Shown piece after piece: positions 29,400 to 36,690 of a stretch of DNA of 49,164 nucleotides. The position numbers and the translations under genes were made by a program. Origin of the DNA: a virus. The notes under the pieces were generated by a model, which ran no database searches, was not told the DNA's origin, and worked only from the letters and a program-made list of their open reading frames with translations. The stretch spans positions 1 through 49,164 of IMG/VR virus record IMGVR_UViG_3300027908_000031. One strand, given 5' to 3'. Numbering within the stretch: the stretch's first letter is position 1; each line of letters opens with the position of its first letter.

Positions 29400-29526
29400 C
29401 TAGAAGTTTACCGCGTATAAGATGCCTCTGGCGCTTTTACGGCTGTTACACCGCTTACAGCAAGGCACGGTGTTTTCAATAGTGTTTGGACCTCCCAAAC
29501 TCGTGGCAAACGGTACACTTTTTCAT
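29400..29526 (-). pseudogene. Decayed HNH endonuclease fragment
   Basis: The 126-bp gap between two virion genes holds, on the minus strand, ATG 29526 with MKKCTVCHEFGRSKHY then stop, while the neighbouring frame reads LGGPNTIENTVPCCKRCNSR then KSARG, a typical HNH C-terminal half (NTIENTVPCCKRCN). The two parts in different frames look like one small HNH gene broken by frameshift or deletion. ATGA overlap with the upstream stop suggests it was once translated. Confidence 0.5.
29405..29410 (-). promoter_or_regulatory. TAAACT element for spike-base gene
   Basis: Minus strand GCGGTAAACT, 25 nt before ATG 29379. A start about 7 nt downstream would fall just before the ribosome site AGAGAGGA. 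This copy argues that the element is a promoter and not a translation signal, because here it is uncoupled from the start codon. Confidence 0.65.
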
Positions 29527-30164
29527 GTGATGGGCAAAGTATTTGTCCCATTAACGCTTTGTACCCACCCCGGCGAGCCTGGGCCGACCTGGGACGTCTG
29601 AATAGCCACGCCCCAATTGAACAGAAAGTCGCACTGGGCTGCGGTCACGACTCGGTTGTCGAAACAGGTGTTAGTGTCGTACCCCGTGGGAAGAGATTGG
29701 ATGTTGTGGTCCTCCGCCACGCTGAGGTTCACTAGATGCAAGGTCGCGCGCGCGGCGTCCTCGTAGATAAGCGTCCGAAGGACCTCGAGATAGTCGTCGG
29801 CTTGCAAGGCATTGTCCAACGTCGAAAAGGACTCCACCTTGGCGCTTACTACGACCGTGCGCACGCCGTTCAAGCGGTCGATTAGGTTCCCGTTAGGCTG
29901 CAAGGTATATCGATGCTCGTCCCAGCCCAGCCCCGTGCGATTGCCTACCGTGATAATGCACCTAGCTTGCGTCACGGGACTGATCTGCGGTTCAGGCTCC
30001 ACGTTCGTCCGTACGTCAATGCCCATGATGGACGCGAAGAGGGACTTAATGGTCCCGCGCGGGAAGATGCCCTGGCTGCTAGAGTAGCCCGGGACTTGCG
30101 GTCCTAGTCCTTCGGGCAAGAAGGCAGCGCCTTGGATGCTGGTAGCAAAGTTGACAGCGCTCAT
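29523..30164 (-). CDS. Neck / tail terminator-type structural protein
   Basis: 213 residues, alpha/beta, with QGIFPRGTIKSLFASIMGID, then RCIITVGNRTGLGWDEHRYT and LEVLRTLIYEDAARATLHLV. The layout resembles phage neck proteins that follow head-tail completion genes (LIC_12616-type). Position after the gp10-like gene fits. ATG overlaps the upstream stop. Confidence 0.6.
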   Translation of the reverse strand: MSAVNFATSIQGAAFLPEGLGPQVPGYSSSQGIFPRGTIKSLFASIMGIDVRTNVEPEPQISPVTQARCIITVGNRTGLGWDEHRYTLQPNGNLIDRLNGVRTVVVSAKVESFSTLDNALQADDYLEVLRTLIYEDAARATLHLVNLSVAEDHNIQSLPTGYDTNTCFDNRVVTAAQCDFLFNWGVAIQTSQVGPGSPGWVQSVNGTNTLPIT

Positions 30165-30679
30165 ATTCCGCCACCTTTGGACGTAACAGTTTCGCCCTTG
30201 ATGGTTACGGAGTACGAGAGCGAACTTCGTAATTGACCTGTCGAGATTAAAGGAACATCCGAGCCCTTGCGCTTAACCGTTTCGTCCGCCAAGGACGGCG
30301 GGATGTGCTCTGTGATGCGCTTCTGAATTCCCCCAACGAACGCCTGGCCTAGAACGTTCAAAGCAGGTTCGGGCTCCCGATTGCCCGCAAGCACGCTCTC
30401 TGCCATTCGGGTCATAGCTTTCTTAACGTCGCCCTGCTTCTCGTCCAGCCACCCGCGAAGAAAGGACCGTTCTGGCACGCCCAGCCCGAACTCGTGGAAA
30501 TATCCCACATCTAGGACCGTAAGCTTGGACTCTTTGCCGTCGGGCTCCTCTTTAGGGCACGCCCCCTCGGCCGCTAGAATGCCTACCTGAATCTTCCAGT
30601 CGGCTCCGAAGGCCTTCTTTAGAAGTGCCTTGTAGCCCCGATCACGGTCTTTCAGCACGCTAACACACGCGAAATCCAC
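30161..30679 (-). CDS. Head-tail completion / neck protein (HK97 gp10-like)
   Basis: 172 residues. VGYFHEFGLGVPERSFLRGW, then GQAFVGGIQKRITEHIPPSL and PLISTGQLRSSLSYSV follow the family pattern (HEFG-x-x-x-PxRSFLR, then IPPL---T---KG---PLIDTG-L). Joins the capsid connector to the tail. Overlaps both neighbours. Confidence 0.8.
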   Translation of the reverse strand: MDFACVSVLKDRDRGYKALLKKAFGADWKIQVGILAAEGACPKEEPDGKESKLTVLDVGYFHEFGLGVPERSFLRGWLDEKQGDVKKAMTRMAESVLAGNREPEPALNVLGQAFVGGIQKRITEHIPPSLADETVKRKGSDVPLISTGQLRSSLSYSVTIKGETVTSKGGGI

Positions 30680-30974
30680 TAGAAACTTGCAACTGTAAGC
30701 GCTGGTAATTCTTCAAGTAAGTAGTAGTCCCATCTTTTGCAACGAGCCTAGCCTGTTGCCCAAACGGACTCGACGCAAGTTTGTGCGCCGCTAAGTACCG
30801 ATGCCCTTGATCCGCTTTCGTGTACGCGGCCGTCGAGGACACTGGCTGCGCCGCCATGTCGCCCCACACACCTTGGTCTATCTCAAGGAACGCTGCGTCC
30901 AGTTCCCCCTGAACAATTGCATCGGGAACATTTATGAATTCTGCGCTGTACGTGCGAAAACCCGCGAGATCCAT
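30660..30974 (-). CDS. Head-tail adaptor (DUF4054-like)
   Basis: 104 residues. FINVPDAIVQGELDAAFLEI, then VWGDMAAQ, HRYLAAHKLASSPFGQQARL and VAKDGTTTYLKNYQRL match the DUF4054 connector family. ATG 30974 overlaps the preceding stop (TGATG), which decides the start over the frame opening at 31061. Confidence 0.8.
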   Translation of the reverse strand: MDLAGFRTYSAEFINVPDAIVQGELDAAFLEIDQGVWGDMAAQPVSSTAAYTKADQGHRYLAAHKLASSPFGQQARLVAKDGTTTYLKNYQRLQLQVSSGFRVC

Positions 30975-31120
30975 CAGCTGAACCCCCCACCGAACACCTT
31001 CTTGCCACAGTGCTTGCACGTGCTGTAGCCTTCTACGGGCCATTGCCAATCGTGCATACAAGAGTCCGACTTTGATGTATCCAGCAGTTTCTTAAGCAGT
31101 GCTTCGTCCTTCTTTTTCAC
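30974..31120 (-). CDS. Very small zinc-binding protein
   Basis: 48 residues: Lys-rich helix KKKDEALLKKLLDTSKS then CMHDW and CKHCGKK, likely one zinc site. GTG 31120 overlaps the previous stop (GTGA). Unknown function, unusual as a zinc protein between neck genes. Confidence 0.55.
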   Translation of the reverse strand: MKKKDEALLKKLLDTSKSDSCMHDWQWPVEGYSTCKHCGKKVFGGGFS

Positions 31121-31350
31121 GTTACCTCGTCTGGTACATCGGGGAGTGGGGTCTTGTCGATGTCGAACGCCCACCTACCGAGCTCGATAACGTTCGCGAA
31201 CGAGTACCCATACTTAGCCGCAAAAGCTGTGATGCTCGCTCGGATCTCTTCCGCATCCTTCACGGCATCTCCAAGGCAGGGCTCACAAATCTTGCAAAAA
31301 GGGTAGCGAGCTTTAGGCACAAGAATCCCTGCGGCACAACAGACACACAT
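31117..31350 (-). CDS. Small Cys-rich protein
   Basis: 77 residues. CVCCAAG and CKICEPC at the N-terminus could bind zinc; the rest is a short alpha/beta domain. GGAGGAGA ribosome site lies between a TAAACT element and the ATG. Unknown. Confidence 0.6.
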   Translation of the reverse strand: MCVCCAAGILVPKARYPFCKICEPCLGDAVKDAEEIRASITAFAAKYGYSFANVIELGRWAFDIDKTPLPDVPDEVT

Positions 31351-31362
31351 GTTTCTCCTCCA

Positions 31363-31368
31363 AGTTTA
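31363..31368 (-). promoter_or_regulatory. TAAACT element before 31350 gene
   Basis: Minus strand CTGTAAACTT, 12 nt before ATG, with GGAGGAG directly after it. If transcription began about 7 nt downstream, part of the ribosome site would be lost. Confidence 0.55.
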
Positions 31369-31371
31369 CAG

Positions 31372-31623
31372 TCAATTCTCGACCAATTGCCTCGTAACTT
31401 TCTCAATCATTTCGGGTACATGCGTGGAATAGGCCTTTACCATGTGCTCGATGTAGTAATCTGCGTCCTCGATGTGTCGGGTGACGAAGTCTGCCTCCGC
31501 ATCAAGCATATCCGCTACTGCATCTGCCTGCGCCATAAGATCGTGGTATTTCTTTCGAAGGGATGCCGCATCCTTGCGAAGGTCTTTGATGATCTGCTTC
31601 ATAACGAGTCTATTGTCCCGCAT
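31372..31623 (-). CDS. Small coiled-coil protein
   Basis: 83 residues, helical throughout (KQIIKDLRKDAASLRKKYHD and AVADMLDAEADFVTRHIEDA). Ribosome site GGAGGACAAG before ATG 31623. GTAGACGG just upstream is a weak relative of the promoter box. Function unknown. Confidence 0.6.
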   Translation of the reverse strand: MRDNRLVMKQIIKDLRKDAASLRKKYHDLMAQADAVADMLDAEADFVTRHIEDADYYIEHMVKAYSTHVPEMIEKVTRQLVEN

Positions 31624-31762
31624 CTTGTCCTCCGTCTACATGGCATACCGTCTGGCTGCCCCCAGGAACCGTTATCACCACACACTCCACGTCTACCTCC
31701 ACAATTGGCGGTTCAATGCGTAGAGTGCAACCAAACGCGAGTAATAGCCATAGCCAGCGCAT
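31610..31762 (-). CDS. Very small lipoprotein, 50 residues
   Basis: Starts MRWLWLLLAFGCTLRIEPPI: a short signal peptide with lipobox AFGC, then a Val-rich strand, a second Cys and a DGGQDAGQ tail. It fills an otherwise empty gap after the lipoprotein protease and overlaps the next start by 14 nt. Rz1-like spanins have this size, but Pro content is low. The Asp-Ala-Gly tail matches the style of the larger phage lipoproteins. Confidence 0.55.
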   Translation of the reverse strand: MRWLWLLLAFGCTLRIEPPIVEVDVECVVITVPGGSQTVCHVDGGQDAGQ

Positions 31763-31770
31763 GAGGTATC

Positions 31771-32511
31771 TTAGCGTTGGGGCGTAGAAGGGTCAAGAAA
31801 CAATCTAACGCTCCCGAGGGCAATGCAAAAGGCGATACCCGGAGCAGGTGCCAGAAAATCCGCCACCCCTACTAATCCTCCCGAACTATCAAAGCAACCC
31901 CCTCCGCTATTGCCGAAGTATATCGGTGCCTGCACCTCAAGGTACGGACCACCGGCATCCATAGGAAGGCTGTTGCGGTAGGCGCTAACGTAGCCTTTGG
32001 CGTAGGTCCACCCCATGCTTTTGGTATGCCCCATGAAGTGCAACTCATCCCCGATAGAGGGAGATGTGTCTGGAATTGAGGCGCTGTCGTGATCTGGGTA
32101 GGGCGGGAGAGCTGTAATGAGGGCCAAGTCGTGAAGATGATTCCACTTCACCACTGAACCTAGGTGTACCGCAGAGGGCTCTTGCTTCACCTCCCGGGAC
32201 TCCTCCTGGGTATAGTAGTGCAGCGCGGTCTTGGACCACACGGACACGGGGGGCGCCTTAGGATCGAAATCGTCGTCCTCGTCCATGTCCGCCTCGATCT
32301 GCGCTGAGACACAGTGCGCCGCGGTCAGGATTTCCGCACGGGATATCCACGTTCCCGTGCAAAAAAGCATATTAGTCTTGGGATGATACAGCGCTACCGT
32401 GGAGGACGATAGATGCCTTATAAGGCTATTGGGCTGGTAGACAAACCAGGACGATTTAGGTGGGCAGCATGCGAGCAAGAAAAGGAAGGCTAAGACAAGC
32501 CAGCGGCGCAT
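31771..32511 (-). CDS. Lipoprotein trypsin-like serine protease
   Basis: 246 residues. Signal peptide RRWLVLAFLFLLACC with lipobox, then a chymotrypsin-fold protease: TWISRAEILTAAHCVSAQ (catalytic His), WNHLHDLALITALP (catalytic Asp) and YFGNSGGGCFDSSGGLVGVA (catalytic Ser in GNSGGG). All three residues are intact. It would be exported and lipid-anchored in the infected cell. Surrounded by fibre and spike genes. TAAACT lies 6 nt before ATG. Unusual cargo for a phage; possibly acts on surface proteins or superinfecting phages. Confidence 0.8.
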   Translation of the reverse strand: MRRWLVLAFLFLLACCPPKSSWFVYQPNSLIRHLSSSTVALYHPKTNMLFCTGTWISRAEILTAAHCVSAQIEADMDEDDDFDPKAPPVSVWSKTALHYYTQEESREVKQEPSAVHLGSVVKWNHLHDLALITALPPYPDHDSASIPDTSPSIGDELHFMGHTKSMGWTYAKGYVSAYRNSLPMDAGGPYLEVQAPIYFGNSGGGCFDSSGGLVGVADFLAPAPGIAFCIALGSVRLFLDPSTPQR

Positions 32512-32517
32512 ACATAG

Positions 32518-32523
32518 AGTTTA
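32518..32523 (-). promoter_or_regulatory. TAAACT element for lipoprotein protease
   Basis: Minus strand CTAGTAAACTC, exactly 6 nt before ATG 32511, in the 12-bp gap after the spike gene stop. Confidence 0.7.
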
Positions 32524-33222
32524 CTAGGCGATCGCCCACTTGGCCTTGATGTAGGCGACCAAGGTGGCCTCGTCAGGTGCTGAGATCGCGCCACCGAATA
32601 CGTACATGCCAAGCCACTTACACGGCATTCCGCGACCGATACCATTCAGCGTATTGATTCCGATACCGTTCACTGCAGAGCCCGCGGACGTCGTCCCGGA
32701 TGTCGCCGTACCTGCGCCATTCGCAACATCTATACGCGAAGTAGCGTTGTTGAAAACCGCGGTAACGATGTTGTACACGGAACTGGACAGTGCCGTCGCT
32801 GGACTTTTTTGTAGCGATCCCCCGTTATAAAGGTAGGTCTCTGGCGTCGTGTCCGAGAGCAACGCGGCGTAGGCTGCTTTACCGTCAACAACGGCATCTG
32901 CCACACCAGACGCGCCCGGAGTGCACTGGACGACGGCAACGTATGACATTATTGGACCTAGCGAAGACGTCCCCGTCTGCATATACTGTGACGCCGTACC
33001 GACGATGGCTGGGAAACCGTTTTGTTGATTCGCCGCCGACGTCAGTTGTAATGCGCCAGTTGCTTGCAACAAGTGCCTGGCGTTGCCGCTTTGATCGCTC
33101 CACTGCGCAGGAGCGAATCCTTTATCGGACTCGAAATACGCCCAGTAAGGCGTTGATAACGCTGGTGCAACTGAGGCTCTAGACCTCGAAGTGAACAATC
33201 CTAGACCTAAACCCATTTTCAC
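32524..33222 (-). CDS. Tail appendage protein with LamG/ConA-like domain
   Basis: 232 residues. FAPAQWSDQSGNARHLLQAT then FPAIVGTASQYMQTGTSSLG is the motif of concanavalin-like (LamG) domains in phage tail appendages (W-x-D-x-S-G-N), ending in the GAISAPDEATLVAYIKAKW helix typical of such proteins. GTG 33222 overlaps the spike stop. Likely binds host glycans. Confidence 0.68.
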   Translation of the reverse strand: MKMGLGLGLFTSRSRASVAPALSTPYWAYFESDKGFAPAQWSDQSGNARHLLQATGALQLTSAANQQNGFPAIVGTASQYMQTGTSSLGPIMSYVAVVQCTPGASGVADAVVDGKAAYAALLSDTTPETYLYNGGSLQKSPATALSSSVYNIVTAVFNNATSRIDVANGAGTATSGTTSAGSAVNGIGINTLNGIGRGMPCKWLGMYVFGGAISAPDEATLVAYIKAKWAIA

Positions 33223-35198
33223 GACGACGCCACCCAACGATTCAGTCCGGAAACGGCTCCCATATAGACAAGAGACACGTACGAGAAACCACCAGAGACG
33301 GGGGTAAAGACAGCGTCTGCATTACTGGGCGTCATTATACGATTAGCGGCACTAGACTCGTCTGACGAATCTTGATTTTTTATTGTCATCGCCTGCCCGC
33401 TAGCATTGACAATCGTCAACTGTTGTCCATCGTAGCCAGCGGCTATCCCAGCAATAGAGAACGCGCCCGTTGGGCCCGTCACATACCAAGTGGGCGTCCC
33501 TGGGTTGGCTACATCCGCGTTTGCGCCGTTGATCATGCTAACGGCAGACGTCCCAGGCGGGCCACTTGTCCCAACCAAGAACCATTGCGACAGCGTTAGA
33601 TCATATTTAACCTTTGCCCAACCCGGCCCCGCAACCGGTACATTCGTGCCGTTGCGCAGGCAGGCAATCTTGTTGCCAGAGGAGGACGCGCTAGTGGACG
33701 TGTCCACGAGCGTCATGATACGAGAGGACGGGTTGTAAATTGTCAGTTCCTGCCCGTCTAAGCCCTGACTAAGCACGCCATCGATTGAGAACCCGGCCGA
33801 TAGCGAGCCCGTACTTAGGTACCAGTATCCCCACGTGTTGAGGAATGACCCGGCAAGGTTTGAATTTACTCCGTTCACAACACCAACACCGATGTCTGCA
33901 GGTTGAGCGTATGCGTCAGCATTCACCGCACCAGACACAAAGCCGAGGGGGCGGTTCTGTCCGTTATAGCTGTTGACCTGGCACCCGATTGTGACGAGCG
34001 TGGAGCCCGCCGCCTCCGATGAACCGGAGCCGTTGTCAACGTAGTTCAGGAAACATCCGATCGCTGTGGTCCCAAGGTCGGTGGCGTAGTCGGTCAGTAC
34101 CGTAGCGTGTGTAGTGCTGCTCCAAGATGTGTCAGATTGCAAGCCCGAGATCACGTTCATGCCAGATGGGACAGCGCCGCCAGTGGACGACTTCAGGATA
34201 GATATAAGCGGTGCGGTCGGGGATCCGAGTCCGCTCAGTTGCAGATCGCCAGCCCAACAGTCTGCGATCGTAGAATTTGTAACTGACTTGAGCACAAATC
34301 CGCCAGCGACCGGCTCTTCAAGCTGAACGTGCTCGAAATGAATGTTTGTAACAATGGCGCCCGAGAGGCCCTCCACGTGCACGAAAGCTGCAGTGTTCGA
34401 GTAGTCGCCCGGTCCGTGAATTGTGAGGTGCGGGAAAGAAACCGTGTTGAGAGCGCCTCCGTAGAGGGCGATAGCCTCCTTTGAGGCGGAGGTGGGCAGC
34501 GCGATTGTTAGATGCTCGAAGGAGCTGAACTCCAGACCGCACCCGCCGCTACTAGAGCCGGCCGTAATAGCTGGAACCGATGCAGCACGGTGATTGATAC
34601 TGACGTGTGAGCATCTAATGTTGGCTATACCTGTACCTGCCGCAAAGGCTAAAGCTGATCCGGTAGTAGTGTATATGTATAGGTGATCTAGAACAATGTC
34701 TGACGACCCGTCAGGTACCAAGAAACCGTTAGAGCCAGAAGTAAAGTTAATTTGGGAGCCTATTTGAAAAGATCCCGATGCAGCGTCTGGCGCGAATTGT
34801 CCAAGAATCCTAACATGTGAAGGCAGTGTTATGGTGCTGCCAACGTTCATAGACCCAGGAGCCAGCCTTACTACACCGCCCACAGCCGCCGCAGCGGCCA
34901 AACAGGCTTCAAACGCGGAGGAGTCATCGGCAACTCCGTCAGCTTTTGCTCCAAACTGCGGATCTGTGACTAGAAACTCGCTTTGATACGCAACGTTTCG
35001 TATACGCCCGTTTGTGTCTTTCGTCGTCGGCACTGACGAGTTAGACGTATCAAAAAACCCCGTCTGCCCAAGAGCGGGGGTCGCGACCGTGTCCCTAGCT
35101 TGGGACGGGAACCCTAACGCCGCACCCGCCGGCCCCGCTGGACCTGGATCTCCCTTCGGTCCAATAATTACCGCTGTCGAACGTGAGATCACCGCCAT
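33219..35198 (-). CDS. Tail spike with beta-helix (pectate lyase-like) domain
   Basis: 659 residues. Short attachment region with collagen-like GPKGDPGPAGPAG, then QFGAKADGVADDSSAFEACL (classic start of phage pectate-lyase superfamily spikes), VRLAPGSMNVGSTITLPSHV and long beta-helix rungs; two similar C-terminal repeats each carry QxLTIYN/QxLTIVN-type motifs (DGQELTIYNPSSRIMTL and DGQQLTIVNASGQAMTI). Probably degrades or binds host polysaccharide. TAAACT 6 nt before ATG, no Shine-Dalgarno. Confidence 0.82.
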   Translation of the reverse strand: MAVISRSTAVIIGPKGDPGPAGPAGAALGFPSQARDTVATPALGQTGFFDTSNSSVPTTKDTNGRIRNVAYQSEFLVTDPQFGAKADGVADDSSAFEACLAAAAAVGGVVRLAPGSMNVGSTITLPSHVRILGQFAPDAASGSFQIGSQINFTSGSNGFLVPDGSSDIVLDHLYIYTTTGSALAFAAGTGIANIRCSHVSINHRAASVPAITAGSSSGGCGLEFSSFEHLTIALPTSASKEAIALYGGALNTVSFPHLTIHGPGDYSNTAAFVHVEGLSGAIVTNIHFEHVQLEEPVAGGFVLKSVTNSTIADCWAGDLQLSGLGSPTAPLISILKSSTGGAVPSGMNVISGLQSDTSWSSTTHATVLTDYATDLGTTAIGCFLNYVDNGSGSSEAAGSTLVTIGCQVNSYNGQNRPLGFVSGAVNADAYAQPADIGVGVVNGVNSNLAGSFLNTWGYWYLSTGSLSAGFSIDGVLSQGLDGQELTIYNPSSRIMTLVDTSTSASSSGNKIACLRNGTNVPVAGPGWAKVKYDLTLSQWFLVGTSGPPGTSAVSMINGANADVANPGTPTWYVTGPTGAFSIAGIAAGYDGQQLTIVNASGQAMTIKNQDSSDESSAANRIMTPSNADAVFTPVSGGFSYVSLVYMGAVSGLNRWVASS

Positions 35199-35204
35199 GT
35201 GGCG

Positions 35205-35210
35205 AGTTTA
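35205..35210 (-). promoter_or_regulatory. TAAACT element for tail spike gene
   Basis: Minus strand ACGGGTAAACTC, exactly 6 nt before ATG 35198; the spacer CGCCAC has no ribosome-site character. Confidence 0.7.
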
Positions 35211-35215
35211 CCCGT

Positions 35216-35476
35216 CTAAACCGTTGTTCCCGCGCCGTTTTTCCGCTTCGCCGTGTTCGGGCTAGGAGAATCTTCTTGTCCACTAGAGGCCTCTGCGCTC
35301 ATGGCGGGGACCTTACTCATAGAACCGTCCTTATTCATGCGACAATCGCTCTTGGAGAGAATGCTGTCTCGGTTGCCATTGCTCCCACCGACCACGTCGC
35401 CACGGTCCACGCGAGACATCGAACCGGCCACGTTCTGACGGGCATCGTATTTCTTGAGAAGGTCTTCTCGTTTCAT
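35216..35476 (-). CDS. Small charged hypothetical protein
   Basis: 86 residues, Ser/Asp/Lys-rich and probably disordered, beginning MKREDLLKKYDARQ. ATG 35476 overlaps the previous stop (ATGA); the TTG at 35485 is not needed. No family recognised. Confidence 0.55.
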   Translation of the reverse strand: MKREDLLKKYDARQNVAGSMSRVDRGDVVGGSNGNRDSILSKSDCRMNKDGSMSKVPAMSAEASSGQEDSPSPNTAKRKNGAGTTV

Positions 35477-35862
35477 AGACTGCAATATCCTAACTTCGTA
35501 AGTAGTCCTCTAAGCGACGAGACGTCGTCGTATCCTAGCGCCGTCAAAAGCGTAACGTTGTTGTATTTCAAGGTCACGCCACTTGACGTGGTCTGAAGCG
35601 TCCACTTGGTAGGGTACTTCCCGCCCGACCTTCCGTACCCCGCCTGGAACAGCCCAGCCATGAGCCCTGAGAGATCGTCCTTCGAGTACTCGCCCACGTC
35701 CGTCCAGACACCTGCGGTCTTGTGCTGAAGCAAGCGTGAAGTGGCAGGACTCCGCTGCAAGCGCCAGTTGTGATCGGTGTTGTAGGATCCCCCACCAATC
35801 TGGAAGTTTGCTAGGACGCTCGATCCGCCAGTTGCCGATACGACAAAGTCTACCGCACTCAT
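35473..35862 (-). CDS. Hypothetical virion protein
   Basis: 129 residues, beta-rich with Ser/Gly/Thr (VSATGGSSVLANFQIGGGSY, KWTLQTTSSGVTLKYNN). Downstream of capsid genes; possibly a head fibre or minor structural protein. Not recognised. Confidence 0.55.
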   Translation of the reverse strand: MSAVDFVVSATGGSSVLANFQIGGGSYNTDHNWRLQRSPATSRLLQHKTAGVWTDVGEYSKDDLSGLMAGLFQAGYGRSGGKYPTKWTLQTTSSGVTLKYNNVTLLTALGYDDVSSLRGLLTKLGYCSL

Positions 35863-35869
35863 GCGCGGC

Positions 35870-36298
35870 CTAAGTCTCGGTAACGGCTAGAGTCCCTGCC
35901 GTGAACGTGGGCACCTGACCTGAAGCCGTAATTGCCGCGGGCGTAACAACATCCCCGTAATAGAGCAGGTTACCGCTCGTAAGGGCATCAAACAAACCCA
36001 CGCCCACGATGTTCGCCGACGAAGAGACAGCGCCCGAAGCCGTGAACATGGAAATGGTTCCCGCGTTCGCCACGCCGTTGTTCGTAACGGTCCATTTCGT
36101 TGTGTCCGCCGTCTCCACCGCGAGACGTGTATAGCCCCCACCAGTGGCTTCCGTACCACCCGAGTACGACCCGCCCGAGCCCGTGGGCGCGGTCGTGAAT
36201 AGGGCAACGTATACGTTCGCTAAACTTACGGCCGCTGCACTATTGAAGAGCTGGGCTAGCAGAGCATTCGCAAGATGTGCTGATTTACCGGAAGCCAT
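35870..36298 (-). CDS. Virion-associated protein of the KSxxLANALL family
   Basis: 142 residues. SGKSAHLANALLAQLFNSAA, NVYVALFTTAPTGSGGSYSG, TEATGGGYTRLAVE and GLFDALTSGNLLYYGDV are highly characteristic of a widespread phage structural protein family of unknown function (usually annotated as a tail fibre or head-decoration protein). TAATG overlap upstream. Confidence 0.7.
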   Translation of the reverse strand: MASGKSAHLANALLAQLFNSAAAVSLANVYVALFTTAPTGSGGSYSGGTEATGGGYTRLAVETADTTKWTVTNNGVANAGTISMFTASGAVSSSANIVGVGLFDALTSGNLLYYGDVVTPAAITASGQVPTFTAGTLAVTET

Positions 36299-36582
36299 TA
36301 CTTGTAAGCCCTCGTCTTCGCGCCAGAGGCAACGCTGTAGCCCTCCTCGGTCTCGTCCTCTGCATCGGGCTTGCGACCCTGCCAGTGGGGGGCCTTAGTC
36401 CTACTTGAGAAAGCATGGTCCGTCTTACCCGCGCGCACGGCGTCTTGCCGCTCTTCCACTGACACACGCCGCGGCATGCCAGCATTGGGGGAACCCAATA
36501 GCCCCGCCGTGACTGCCTCTTGCAGTTCCTGCATGTTCTTGAACGAAGCCGGGGAGCCTTGCAAACCGTTTTTTCTTGCCAT
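36298..36582 (-). CDS. Small charged hypothetical protein after capsid gene
   Basis: 94 residues, charged and likely disordered (KNGLQGSPASFKNMQELQEA, then KPDAEDETEEGYS). Has both AGAGGA and TAAACT before the ATG. Unknown. Confidence 0.55.
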   Translation of the reverse strand: MARKNGLQGSPASFKNMQELQEAVTAGLLGSPNAGMPRRVSVEERQDAVRAGKTDHAFSSRTKAPHWQGRKPDAEDETEEGYSVASGAKTRAYK

Positions 36583-36591
36583 GATTCCTCT

Positions 36592-36597
36592 AGTTTA
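36592..36597 (-). promoter_or_regulatory. TAAACT element after capsid terminator
   Basis: Minus strand CATGTAAACT, 9 nt before ATG 36582, immediately downstream of the terminator hairpin. Arrangement terminator then promoter separates capsid transcription from the genes below. Confidence 0.65.
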
Positions 36598-36601
36598 CAT
36601 G

Positions 36602-36637
36602 AAAAAGGCCCGATACGATATCTCGAACCGGGCCTTT
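36602..36637 (-). terminator. Rho-independent terminator after major capsid gene
   Basis: Stem AAAGGCCCG / CGGGCCTTT (36604-36612 with 36629-36637), 16-nt loop, followed on the minus strand by a short T-run. Lies about 55 nt after the capsid stop. The clearest intrinsic terminator in the window. Confidence 0.85.
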
Positions 36638-36690
36638 ACTTGTTTCCTTTCGGAGCAACCCGCTATAAGTGTTGCTCCATCGAGCGGGGG

